Shown in pieces: positions 7,275 to 15,674 of a stretch of DNA of 49,269 nt. The first letter of the stretch is position 1; every line of letters begins with the position of its first letter. The DNA is from Actinoplanes oryzae (GTDB lineage Bacteria; Actinomycetota; Actinomycetes; Mycobacteriales; Micromonosporaceae). The stretch spans positions 1 through 49,269 of the forward strand of contig NZ_JAUQWH010000054.1 of the NCBI RefSeq assembly GCF_030757795.1. The letters are read 5' to 3'. The translations under genes were made by a program, and so were the position numbers. Below the pieces are notes generated by a model. It had not been told where the DNA came from. It saw only the letters and a list, made by a program, of their open reading frames with translations, and did not search any database.

Positions 7275-9014
7275 GTGCTGGAGGAACTTCGCATCACCGG
7301 GCTCGGCGTCATCGACGACACGACGCTGCGGCTCACCGCGGGCATGAACGCGATCACCGGCGAGACCGGCGCGGGCAAGACGATGGTGGTGACCGGGCTG
7401 GGCCTGCTGTTCGGCGGCCGGGCCGACGCCGGGCGGGTGCGCTCCGACCCGGGCCGCGCGATGGTCGAGGGCCGGCTGACGCTCGACGGCGCCGACTCGC
7501 TGCAGACGCGCATCAGCGACGCCGGCGGTGAGCTCGACGACGACGGGTCCGTGCTGCTCAGCCGCACGGTGACCATCGAGGGCCGCTCGCGGGCGCACGT
7601 CGGCGGGCGCAGCATGCCGGTCGCGATGCTCAGCGAGGTCGGCGAGCACCTGGTGGCCGTGCACGGCCAGCAGGACCAGCTGCGCATCCTGCGCCCGGCC
7701 GAGCAGCGCTCCCAGCTGGACCGCTACGCGGGGCCGGAGCACGAGAAGCTGCTGGAGAGCTACCGGCAGGCCTACACGCAGTGGCGGGCCGTGGTGGACG
7801 ACCTGGCCGACCGGCGCCGCAACGCCCGCGAGCGCAGCCAGGAGGCCGACCTGCTCAAGCTCGGCCTCGACGAGATCAGCCGGGTGGACCCGCAGCCCGG
7901 CGAGGACGACGACCTCAAGGCCGAGGTGCAGCGCCTGGAGCACGCCGAGGGGCTGCGCACGGCGGCGGCCCTGGCGGCCCAGGCCCTCGCGGGCGGGGTC
8001 GAGGCCACCGACGAGACCCCCGACGCGACCGGGCTGATCGGCACCGCGCGCCGCACCCTCGAGGCGCAGGCCGGCGTGGACCCGGCGCTCGGCGAGCTGG
8101 CCGCCCGCGTGGAGGAGGCCGCCACCCTGGTCGGCGACGTGGCCTCGGAGCTGTCGGCCTATCTGAGCGCGCTCGACGCGGACCCGGCGCGGCTGGAGGC
8201 GATCTACGAGCGGCGGGCGGCGCTGCGGGCCCTCACGCGGAAGTACGCGGACGACGTCGAGGGCGTCATCGCCTGGGCCGAGCACGCCCGCACCCGGCTG
8301 GCGGCGCTGGACACCTCCGACGAGCTGCTCGAGGAGCTCGACAAGGAGCGGCTGCGGCTGGCGGCGCAGGTCGCCGAGCTGGCCGGGCGGCTGACCGCGG
8401 CGCGCACCGAGGCGGCGGGCCGGTTCGGCGACGAGGTGAGCGTCGAGCTGGCCGGGCTGGCGATGCCGCACGCGCGGGTGGAGATCGTGGTGCTGCCGCG
8501 CACGGCGGGCCGCGACGAGCCGGCGATCGACGAGCTGGCGGTGGGCCCCGACGGGGCCGACGAGATCGAGATCCGGCTGATCGCGCACCCCGGCGCCCCG
8601 GCGCTGCCGCTGCAGAAGGGCGCGTCCGGCGGCGAGCTGTCCCGGGTCATGCTGGCCATCGAGGTGGTCTTCGCCGGCGCCGGCGGGCCTCCGACGCTGG
8701 TCTTCGACGAGGTGGACGCCGGCGTGGGCGGCCAGGCGGCGGTGGAGATCGGGCGGCGGCTGGCCCGGCTCGCGCGCACCCACCAGGTGCTGGTCGTGAC
8801 GCACCTGCCGCAGGTGGCGGCGTTCGCCGACCGGCACCTGGTCGTCGCCAAGGACACCGGTGGCGCGATCACCACCAGCGGGGTGAAGATCGTGGAGGAG
8901 ACGGACCGGGCCCGGGAGCTGGCGCGCATGCTGGCCGGCCTGCCCGACTCGGATCTGGGCATCGCGCACGCCGAGGAGCTGCTCGCCGTCGCGGACAGGG
9001 AGAAGCGGGGCTGA
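7275..9014 (+). CDS. recN: DNA repair protein RecN
   Basis: A 579-aa SMC-like ATPase for double-strand break repair. It has Walker A GETGAGKT (29-36), a Q-loop region with VHGQQDQLRILRPAEQR, a long coiled-coil centre, the ABC signature GASGGELSR near 450, Walker B TLVFDEVDAGVGG near 475, and the H-loop VVTHLPQVAAFAD. RecN tethers broken DNA ends and acts early in RecA-dependent recombination. GTG 7275 is chosen because the family N-terminus (MLEELRITGLGVID) begins there and the promoter is placed for leaderless translation. steA and steB follow on the same strand. Confidence 0.95.
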   Translation: MLEELRITGLGVIDDTTLRLTAGMNAITGETGAGKTMVVTGLGLLFGGRADAGRVRSDPGRAMVEGRLTLDGADSLQTRISDAGGELDDDGSVLLSRTVTIEGRSRAHVGGRSMPVAMLSEVGEHLVAVHGQQDQLRILRPAEQRSQLDRYAGPEHEKLLESYRQAYTQWRAVVDDLADRRRNARERSQEADLLKLGLDEISRVDPQPGEDDDLKAEVQRLEHAEGLRTAAALAAQALAGGVEATDETPDATGLIGTARRTLEAQAGVDPALGELAARVEEAATLVGDVASELSAYLSALDADPARLEAIYERRAALRALTRKYADDVEGVIAWAEHARTRLAALDTSDELLEELDKERLRLAAQVAELAGRLTAARTEAAGRFGDEVSVELAGLAMPHARVEIVVLPRTAGRDEPAIDELAVGPDGADEIEIRLIAHPGAPALPLQKGASGGELSRVMLAIEVVFAGAGGPPTLVFDEVDAGVGGQAAVEIGRRLARLARTHQVLVVTHLPQVAAFADRHLVVAKDTGGAITTSGVKIVEETDRARELARMLAGLPDSDLGIAHAEELLAVADREKRG

Positions 9015-9025
9015 CGCACAGTCAC

Positions 9026-9074
9026 CCCCGTCGCGGGGACAGTGGGGCATTCACGGGATTTGCCCCTTTCGGGG
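9026..9074 (+). terminator. two short GC hairpins between recN and steA
   Basis: CCCCG-TCG-CGGGG (9026-9038) and CCCC-TTTC-GGGG (9063-9074) lie in the 117-bp recN-steA gap. Neither is followed by a T run. They may attenuate read-through of damage-induced recN transcripts into the division genes, or be chance GC structures. Confidence 0.3.
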
Positions 9075-9131
9075 GTCACTTTGTGCATGTCGCGTGCCGG
9101 TCGCTCGACCCGGCGTGTCAGGATGGCCGGG

Positions 9132-10310
9132 ATGCGACTTCCCACCTTGCGCCGGACCCGCACCGCCGAACCGGGGGCCCTGTCCGGCACCGCCCGCCTC
9201 GACCGCCGCACCAAGCGGCTGGTCGGGCGCTTGCGGCCGGGTGACATCGCCGTCATCGACCACGTCGACATCGACCGGGTGGCCGCCGACTCGCTGGTGG
9301 CGGTCGGCGTCGCGGCGGTGCTCAACGCCAAGCCCTCGATCTCCGGGCGCTATCCCAACCTCGGCCCCGAGGTGCTGATCCAGGCCGGCATCGTGCTGAT
9401 CGACGACCTCGGCGAGGAGGTCTTCGACGGCCTCAGCGAGGGCGCCCTGGTCAGCATCGACAACGACACCGTGCTGCTCGACGGCGAGCCGGTGGCCACG
9501 GGCATCCGGCAGGACGCCGAGAGCGTCGCCCAGGCCATGGCCGACGCCCGCGAGGGCCTGTCGGTGCAGCTCGAGGCGTTCGCCGCGAACACCATGGAGT
9601 ACCTCAAGCAGGAGCGCGACCTGCTGCTCGACGGCGTGGGCGTGCCCGACGTCGCGACGCGCATCGCCGGCCGGCACGCGCTGATCGTCGTGCGCGGCTA
9701 CGACTACAAGGCCGACCTCGACGTGCTGCGCCCCTACATCCGCGAGTTCAAGCCGGTGCTCATCGGCGTGGACGGCGGCGCGGACGCGCTCGTGGAGTCC
9801 GGCTACACCCCGGACATGATCATCGGGGACATGGACTCGGTCACCGACGACGTGCTGCGCTGCGGCGCCGAGGTGATCGTGCACGCCTATCCCGACGGGC
9901 GCGCCCCGGGCCTGAGCCGGGTGCACGGGCTCGGCGTCAAGGCGACCACCTTCCCGGCCGCGGCCACCAGCGAGGACCTCGCGATGCTGCTGGCCGACGA
10001 CAAGGGCGCCTCGATGATCGTGGCCGTGGGCACCCACGCCAACCTCGTCGAGTTCCTCGACAAGGGCCGCGGCGGCATGGCCTCGACCTTCCTCACCCGG
10101 CTCAAGGTCGGCGGCAAGCTGGTCGACGCCAAGGGCGTGAGCCGGCTCTACAAGCAGAACATCTCCGGGTCCTCGCTGGTCCTGCTCGTGCTCTCGGCGA
10201 TCGCGGCGCTGGCCTCCGCGGTGGCCGTCTCGACCATCGGCCGGGCCTATCTCTCCGTGGTGTCCGAGTGGTGGGACAATCTGGTCTTCCAGTTAGGACA
10301 GCTCTTCTGA
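9132..10310 (+). CDS. steA: SteA-like cytokinetic ring protein
   Basis: A 392-aa homologue of Rv1697/Corynebacterium SteA. It opens MRLPTLRRTR, then has the diagnostic stretch DRRTKRLVGRLRPGDIAVID, an ISGRYPNLGPEVL motif, and a thiamin-pyrophosphokinase-like core with GVDGGADALVESGY and MIIGDMDSVTDD. One membrane helix lies near the C-terminus (SSLVLLVLSAIAALASAVAV). In Corynebacterium, SteA works with SteB at the septum in cell separation and lysozyme resistance. An in-frame ATG at 9123 is also possible; I chose 9132 because family members begin with MRL. steB follows 28 bp downstream. Confidence 0.85.
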   Translation: MRLPTLRRTRTAEPGALSGTARLDRRTKRLVGRLRPGDIAVIDHVDIDRVAADSLVAVGVAAVLNAKPSISGRYPNLGPEVLIQAGIVLIDDLGEEVFDGLSEGALVSIDNDTVLLDGEPVATGIRQDAESVAQAMADAREGLSVQLEAFAANTMEYLKQERDLLLDGVGVPDVATRIAGRHALIVVRGYDYKADLDVLRPYIREFKPVLIGVDGGADALVESGYTPDMIIGDMDSVTDDVLRCGAEVIVHAYPDGRAPGLSRVHGLGVKATTFPAAATSEDLAMLLADDKGASMIVAVGTHANLVEFLDKGRGGMASTFLTRLKVGGKLVDAKGVSRLYKQNISGSSLVLLVLSAIAALASAVAVSTIGRAYLSVVSEWWDNLVFQLGQLF

Positions 10311-10338
10311 CCCGCGATTCGGACCAAGAGGCATTGGC

Positions 10339-11268
10339 GTGATCAACTTCCGGTACCACGTGGTGTCGCTCACCGCGGTCTTCCTCGCCCTCGCCATCGG
10401 TCTGGTGGTCGGCACCGCCGCGCTCAACGGCCCGGTGGCCGACACCCTCAAGGACCGGGTCGACGCGCTGAGCAAGGACAACAGCAACTACCGCGAGCAG
10501 GCGAACCAGTACCGCGACGAGCTCAACAGCAGCCAGGACTTCGTCACCGAGCTGTCCCCGGCGCTGCTCAACGGCAAGCTGACCGGCCGGCGCATCGCGG
10601 TCGTCACGCTGCCCAGCGGCAAGGACTACACCGAGGGCGTCACCGCGATGCTCAAGGTCGCCGGCGCCACCGTCACCGGCCAGGTCACGATCGAGGACAA
10701 GTTCTTCGACCCGGCCAACGTCTACGAGCTGCTCGAGCTGGCCGAGAAGGCGTCGCAGCCCACGGTGCCGGTCGACGGGCTGCCGCTCAACAGCGACGGC
10801 GTGGAGACCTCCAGCGCGCTGCTGGCCGTCGCGCTGCTGACCAAGCCGGTGGCGGTGACCGAGGCCGACCTGACCGCGGTGCTGACCGCCTACACCGAGC
10901 CGGGCTACATCTCGGTCTCCGACGACATTGCCGGCGCCGCCGACGCGGCCGTCATCGTCTCCGGCCTGCCGCCGATCGACCAGGACGCCGCCAAGAAGAA
11001 CCAGAACGCCGTCACCCTCACCGACCAGTTCTCCACCAGCCACCCGGTCGTCGTGGCGGGCAACGGCATCGGCGACGGCAACCTGGTCTCCGAGATCCGC
11101 AACGACCCCACCCTGGTCAAGCGGATCGCCACGGTCGACAACGCCAGCACCGCCCAGGGCCAGCTGGCGACCGCCCTGACGGTCATCGAGCGCGTCGTCG
11201 CTGGCAAGGTCGGCCAGTACGGCATGTCCGCCGGCGCGACCTCCAAGATTCCTAAGACGGCCGGCTGA
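10339..11268 (+). CDS. steB: SteB/MctB-family envelope channel protein
   Basis: A 309-aa protein with one N-terminal membrane helix (MINFRYHVVSLTAVFLALAIGLVVG by position 25) and a coiled coil at 35-70, then an exported domain. It is the family of Rv1698 (MctB, annotated as a copper-export outer-membrane channel) and of corynebacterial SteB, the SteA partner. GTG 10339 follows AAGAGG. Whether copper transport or septation is the main role is unsettled; adjacency to steA favours septation. Its last 17 bp overlap the convergent MFS gene. Confidence 0.85.
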   Translation: MINFRYHVVSLTAVFLALAIGLVVGTAALNGPVADTLKDRVDALSKDNSNYREQANQYRDELNSSQDFVTELSPALLNGKLTGRRIAVVTLPSGKDYTEGVTAMLKVAGATVTGQVTIEDKFFDPANVYELLELAEKASQPTVPVDGLPLNSDGVETSSALLAVALLTKPVAVTEADLTAVLTAYTEPGYISVSDDIAGAADAAVIVSGLPPIDQDAAKKNQNAVTLTDQFSTSHPVVVAGNGIGDGNLVSEIRNDPTLVKRIATVDNASTAQGQLATALTVIERVVAGKVGQYGMSAGATSKIPKTAG

Positions 11269-12481
11269 CCCGGGCGTTCGCGCGCAGCAGGATCAGCGCG
11301 AGCAGGGCGGCTACGGCGTACGTGCCGGCCTGCACCTCGAGCAGCGGCAGGGTGCCCGCTGTGTCCTGCAGGGCGCCGGCGGCGAGCAGGCCCAGGGCTT
11401 GCCCGGCGGCCTGGGCGAGCCCGAAGGCCGCGAAGGCGCTGCCGCGCCGGTCGTCGTCCGAGGCCCGTTGCAGCAGGCTGGTCAGCCCGGCGCCCATGAG
11501 CACGCCCGGCGCGCCCATGACGGCGAAGAGGACGCCGTAGATCGCCACGGTGTGCGTGACGAACGACAGGTTCCACGTCAGCGCGGTGAGCAGGGTGAAG
11601 GTCATGCTGCCCGCGATGGTCAGCCGCAGGATGTTCAGGCGGGCGCCGAGCAGGCCCAGGACGACGCCGGCGGCGATCGCCCCGATGGCCTGCACGCCGC
11701 GCAGCACGCCCACGTCCGCCGCGGCACCGCCGAGCACCTCGGTGACGAAGAAGACGAACAGCAGCACGAACAGACCCTGCGCGACGGACGCGGCGAAGGC
11801 CACCACGACCGGGGCGCGGCTCGCCGGATCGGCCAGCACGCCGAGCAGGCCGCCGCGGGACGCCCCGGCCCGGTCCGGCGCCCGGCCGCCGTCCGCCCGG
11901 GGCAGGGTGGCGACGAGGGCGGCGGCGACCACGTACGTGCCGATGTCCACCAGCACGACGCCGCCCAGTCCGGCCACGGCGAGCAGCACGCCGCCGAGCG
12001 GGCCGCCCACGATGCGGCCAAGGTCGTTGTTCAGCCCGACGAGAGCGTTCGCGGAGACGGCCCGGCCGGGGCCGACCAGCTCCGGCAGCATCGCGTTCTT
12101 GGCGGGCTCGAAGAACGCGGCGAAGGTCGCGTGCGCCACGATCACGCCGTAGAGCAGCGGCAGGCCGGCCCGGTCGTGCACCGCGAGCAGCGGCAGCAGC
12201 GAGCCGGCCTGGGCGAGGATCGCGACGAGCATGACGCGCCGGCGCGGGAGCCGGTCGGCGAGGCGGCCCGCGATCGGGGCGAGCAGGACGGGCGGCGCCA
12301 GCTCCAGCAGGAACGCGACCGAGGTGCCCAGCGCCGATCCGGTGAGATCGAGGACGACCAGCGGCAGGGCGATGAAGAGGAGCCAGTCGCCGGCGTTGGA
12401 CACCAGCCCGGCGATCCACAACCGGCGGAAGGCGGGCACCGCCAGCGCCGAGCCGGCCCGCGGCGGCGCCAGGGCGGTCAC
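11252..12481 (-). CDS. MFS transporter, putative drug efflux pump
   Basis: A 409-aa protein with about 12 hydrophobic segments of the major facilitator type. The N-terminus FRRLWIAGLVSNAGDWLLFI and the motif AGRLADRLPRRRVM (loop 2-3) are typical of the MFS_3/MdtH-like group. It starts at GTG 12481, overlapping the TGA of the ArsR gene (GTGA). The pump is thus in an operon with its probable repressor, an arrangement usual for efflux of a small inducer molecule. The substrate is unknown. Its 3' end overlaps steB by 17 bp, tail to tail. Confidence 0.85.
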   Translation of the reverse strand: MTALAPPRAGSALAVPAFRRLWIAGLVSNAGDWLLFIALPLVVLDLTGSALGTSVAFLLELAPPVLLAPIAGRLADRLPRRRVMLVAILAQAGSLLPLLAVHDRAGLPLLYGVIVAHATFAAFFEPAKNAMLPELVGPGRAVSANALVGLNNDLGRIVGGPLGGVLLAVAGLGGVVLVDIGTYVVAAALVATLPRADGGRAPDRAGASRGGLLGVLADPASRAPVVVAFAASVAQGLFVLLFVFFVTEVLGGAAADVGVLRGVQAIGAIAAGVVLGLLGARLNILRLTIAGSMTFTLLTALTWNLSFVTHTVAIYGVLFAVMGAPGVLMGAGLTSLLQRASDDDRRGSAFAAFGLAQAAGQALGLLAAGALQDTAGTLPLLEVQAGTYAVAALLALILLRANARVSRPS

Positions 12482-13029
12482 GCCGGCCCGAATCCCGGCC
12501 GGGGGAAGGCCATGAGCGAGAGGTGGACGTGCTCGGCCTCCGCGGGCGCGTCGGTGCGGGTGGCCGCGAGGTAGGGCCGCACCACGGCGTCGATGCGGCG
12601 CAGCACGTCGGCGAGCTCGTCCGGCGCCAGGGTGAGACCCAGGCTCGCGTGCGAGTCCACGTCGCGCCAGCGCTCGGGCAGGGCCGGCTGGCGGCGCAGG
12701 TATTCGCGGGCGAGGTGGTGGTCCAGCTCCACGGCGGCGGTGACGACGCGGGTGGCGCCCTCCCCGGCGCCGACGGTGAAGCCGGTGAGGGTGGCGCGCC
12801 ACGGCCGGGACCGGCCGTCGCCGGAGTCGTCCGGCTCGACGAGCCCGTGCGCGGCGAGCACCCGCAGGTGATAGCTGCAGTTCGACGGCGTGTCCCCGAC
12901 GGCTCGCGCGCACGCCGACGCCGTGGCGGGCCCCGACGCCATGAGATAGCCGAGCACGTCGAGGCGGACCGGGTGGGCCAGCGCGTCGACGACGGCCGGG
13001 TCGGTGAGCTGGGGGCGGCGTTCCTGCAC
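12478..13029 (-). CDS. ArsR-type winged-helix transcriptional repressor
   Basis: A 183-aa regulator. The HTH lies at about 10-75 (PAVVDALAHPVRLDVLGYLM, then CSYHLRVLAAHGLVE as recognition helix and wing). The longer C-terminal half (80-183) is a ligand or dimerisation domain of the helix_turn_helix_20 type found with drug pumps. No metal-binding CxC is visible, so a metal sensor is unlikely. It is first in a two-gene operon with the MFS pump. The promoter just upstream is covered by palindromes, so autoregulation is likely. Confidence 0.85.
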   Translation of the reverse strand: MQERRPQLTDPAVVDALAHPVRLDVLGYLMASGPATASACARAVGDTPSNCSYHLRVLAAHGLVEPDDSGDGRSRPWRATLTGFTVGAGEGATRVVTAAVELDHHLAREYLRRQPALPERWRDVDSHASLGLTLAPDELADVLRRIDAVVRPYLAATRTDAPAEAEHVHLSLMAFPRPGFGPA

Positions 13030-13040
13030 GGCGGCACTCC

Positions 13041-13104
13041 GATCTGAAAGACTCTTTCAGATCCTAGGACGGCGGGTGGAAAACCTGCAAGGCTCTTTCA
13101 GATC
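13041..13104 (-). promoter_or_regulatory. promoter with paired operators for the ArsR-MFS operon
   Basis: A perfect 23-bp palindrome (half-sites GATCTGAAAGA and TCTTTCAGATC about a central C) lies at 13041-13063. A second copy of the right half, CTCTTTCAGATC, is at 13093-13104 with an imperfect left half (CTGCAAGG). The equivalent halves are 41 bp apart, about four helical turns. On the minus strand, a -35 TTGCAG (13085-13090) and -10 TAGGAT (13061-13066), spaced 18 bp, fall between and into these sites. The first operator thus covers the -10/start region and the second abuts the -35. The GTG start is 12 bp downstream. Confidence 0.75.
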
Positions 13105-13194
13105 GGTGGGCACGCCGCGCGGGGCGCACCGGCGCGGACCGCCTAGACTCGGCGGTCGGTCGCCGTGGGGGTGGCCCGAGTGAGGGGTGGGCGC

Positions 13195-14058
13195 ATGGCC
13201 GGCAGGGTGACGTCGTCCGGGCTGGGTGCGCTGGCCGCTCGGGCCGCGCTGGGCTGGGTGCGGGCGGATCCGCGGGCCGCGCAGCTGCGGCGGACGAATT
13301 TCCACGGGCGCACGGTGACGCTCGCGGGCGGCCCCGCGATGGCGGCCGGGGCCACGATCGGGGCGGCGGCGGGCGCGCCGAGTCTCGCCGCGGCGGCTGC
13401 CGTGGTGACGGCGGGTGTCGCGTCCGGGGCGGTCGGGTTCTACGACGACATCGCCGGCAACAGGCCCGAGCAGAAGGCGGCCAAGGGCTTCCGGGGGCAT
13501 CTCGGGGCGCTGCGCGAGGGGCGGGTCACCAGCGGGCTCGTCAAGATTGCCGGGGTGGGTGCCGCGAGCCTGGTGGCGTCGGCGCTGCTGGCGGGGGACC
13601 GTGGCGTCCGCGGGCACCGGCGCCGGCAGGATGCGGGCGGGCTGCGCAGGACCGCGGACGTGCTGCTCGGGGCCGGGGTCATCGCCGGCACCGCGAACCT
13701 GCTCAACCTGCTCGACCTGCGGCCCGGGCGGGCGATCAAGGCGGCCACGATCATCGGTACGCCCCTCGTGGCCGGCCGCGGCGGCGCGCTGACCGCCGGG
13801 ACGCTGGGCGCCGGGGCGGGACTCGTCAAGGCCGACCTGGGCGAGGAGATCATGCTCGGGGACGCCGGGGCGAACGCGCTCGGCGCGCTGCTGGGCGTGG
13901 CGCTCGCCGCGAAGACCGGACCGGCGGGGCGGGCGGTCGCGCTGACCGTGCTCGCCGGGCTCACCGCGGCCAGCGAGAAGGTCAGCTTCACCAAGGTCAT
14001 CCAGGACACGCCGTGGTTGCGCGCCGCCGACGCGCTGGGCCGCCGCCCGGCCCCGTGA
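13195..14058 (+). CDS. MraY/WecA-like prenyl-phosphate sugar-1-phosphate transferase, short form
   Basis: A 287-aa membrane protein. Motifs of the polyprenyl-phosphate N-acetylhexosamine-1-phosphate transferase family are RTNFHGRTVTLAGG (MraY-like N-terminus), GFYDDIAG (the Asp-Asp pair), an NLLNLLDLRPGRAIKA loop in place of NxxDGLDGL, and LGDAGANALGALLG for the GDxGS loop. It is shorter than MraY (about 340-370 aa) and lacks the C-terminal HHH cluster. ATG 13195 follows GAGGGG. It overlaps the MurJ-like gene by GTGA. The likely job is to start a lipid-linked glycan; the sugar is unknown. Confidence 0.7.
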   Translation: MAGRVTSSGLGALAARAALGWVRADPRAAQLRRTNFHGRTVTLAGGPAMAAGATIGAAAGAPSLAAAAAVVTAGVASGAVGFYDDIAGNRPEQKAAKGFRGHLGALREGRVTSGLVKIAGVGAASLVASALLAGDRGVRGHRRRQDAGGLRRTADVLLGAGVIAGTANLLNLLDLRPGRAIKAATIIGTPLVAGRGGALTAGTLGAGAGLVKADLGEEIMLGDAGANALGALLGVALAAKTGPAGRAVALTVLAGLTAASEKVSFTKVIQDTPWLRAADALGRRPAP

Positions 14059-15674
14059 CGACGCCCGCACCGACGCCCGCCGGGGAAGCCCCATCGGCCG
14101 GGACAAACCGGACGGCGGCAGCCGGGGTGGCCGGGGCCGCCGCGCTCATCACCGGGCTGACGGTTCTGGCGCGGCTGGCCGGGTTCGGGCGCACGTTCGT
14201 CGTCGCGCGCACGGTCGGCGACGGCGCCCTCGCCAACATCTACAACGCCGCCAACACCATCCCGAACATCGTCTTCGAGCTCGTCGCGGGCGGCGCCCTC
14301 GCCGGGCTGGTCGTGCCGCTGCTGGCCGGGGCGGTCGCCCAAGGGGACCGGCAGCGCGTCGGCGCCGTCGCATCGGCCCTGCTCACCTGGGTGCTGACGC
14401 TGCTGGTGCCGCTGGCCGTGCTGGTCGCGCTGCTGGCCGGGCCGATCGCCGGGCTCTTCGACGTGCCGCCGGAGCAGCAGGAGGTGGCCGCCCGGATGCT
14501 GCGCATCTTCGCGCCGCAGCTGCCCCTCTACGGCATCGGGATCGTGCTCACCGGCGTCCTCCAGGCCCACCACCGGTTCGCGTGGCCGGTGCTGGCGCCG
14601 CTGCTGTCCAGCGTGACGGTCATGGCGGCGTACCTCAGCTATGCCCTGGTCGACGGCGCCCGCAGCGACCTCGCAGGGCTGAGCCGCACCGGCGAGCTGA
14701 TCCTGTCCGCGGGCACGACGGCCGGCGTGGTCGTGCTCGCCCTGTGCCTGCTCGTCCCGCTGCGCCGGCTGCGGCTGCGGTGGCGGCCGGCCTACGGCTT
14801 CCCGGGCGACGAGGGGCGGCGCGCGCTGCGGCTCGGCTGGGCCGGGGCGGTCACCGTCGGATCGCAGCAGGTCATGGTGGTGGTCGTGATGGCGCTGGCC
14901 GTCGCGGGTCCGCTCGCCCTCTACACGTACGCGCAGACGGTCTTCCTGCTGCCGTGGGCGGTGCTCGCCGTGCCGCTCGCGACCGCCGTCTACCCCCGGC
15001 TGGCTGCCGCGGTGGACCAAGGGGACGAGCAGGCGTACGCAGCGCAGCTGAGCAACGCCGCCCGCTCGATCACCCTTCTGGCGTGTCTCGGGGCGGCCGC
15101 CCTCGCCGCGCTCGCCGGGCCCGCGGCGATCATCGTCGGCGCCCCCGGCATGGCTCCCGGCATCGTCGGCTTCGCCCCGGGACTGCTCGGGTACGCCTTG
15201 TTCGCCCTGCTGTCGCGCGCCCTCTACGCCCGGGGGGCGACCGTCGCGGCGGCGGGCGCCACGGCGGCGGGCTGGGGCGTGGCGGCGGTCGCGGCGGTGG
15301 TGCTGTCGGCCCTGGTCAGCGAGCAGCGGCAGGTGGCGGGGCTGGGCGCGGCGAACGCGATCGGCATGACCGTGCTCGGGGTGCTGCTGGCGCTGGCCGT
15401 ACGCCGCAAGGCCGGTCCCGGTGCCCTCGGCGGGCTGCCGAGGACGGCGGCCGTGGGTATCGTGGCGGCGGTCGTGGCCGGTGTCGCCGGCTGGGCCGTG
15501 GTGCGCGGGCTCGCCGCCGCGCTGGACCCCACCCCGGGCATCGGCGTGAGCCTGCTGCAGGGGATGCTGGGCGGAGTCGTGGTCGCGGTCGTGTTCGCCG
15601 CGGTGGTCTACCCGCTCGCCCGCCGCGATCTGCGGCCGCTGGTCTCGAAGGTCTCCGGGAGGTTTCGTACGTGA
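14055..15674 (+). CDS. MurJ/MviN-like lipid-linked oligosaccharide flippase
   Basis: A 539-aa polytopic protein with about 14 hydrophobic segments. The start region GLTVLARLAGFGRTFVVART, with NTIPNIVFELVAGGALAGLVVPLL, is characteristic of the MurJ/MviN (MOP superfamily) lipid II flippases. It begins at GTG 14055 overlapping the MraY-like stop and ends overlapping the glycosyltransferase start (both GTGA). Lying between an initiating transferase and a glycosyltransferase, it probably flips their lipid-linked product rather than serving as the main lipid II flippase, which actinobacteria usually encode near the origin. Confidence 0.85.
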   Translation: MTTPAPTPAGEAPSAGTNRTAAAGVAGAAALITGLTVLARLAGFGRTFVVARTVGDGALANIYNAANTIPNIVFELVAGGALAGLVVPLLAGAVAQGDRQRVGAVASALLTWVLTLLVPLAVLVALLAGPIAGLFDVPPEQQEVAARMLRIFAPQLPLYGIGIVLTGVLQAHHRFAWPVLAPLLSSVTVMAAYLSYALVDGARSDLAGLSRTGELILSAGTTAGVVVLALCLLVPLRRLRLRWRPAYGFPGDEGRRALRLGWAGAVTVGSQQVMVVVVMALAVAGPLALYTYAQTVFLLPWAVLAVPLATAVYPRLAAAVDQGDEQAYAAQLSNAARSITLLACLGAAALAALAGPAAIIVGAPGMAPGIVGFAPGLLGYALFALLSRALYARGATVAAAGATAAGWGVAAVAAVVLSALVSEQRQVAGLGAANAIGMTVLGVLLALAVRRKAGPGALGGLPRTAAVGIVAAVVAGVAGWAVVRGLAAALDPTPGIGVSLLQGMLGGVVVAVVFAAVVYPLARRDLRPLVSKVSGRFRT

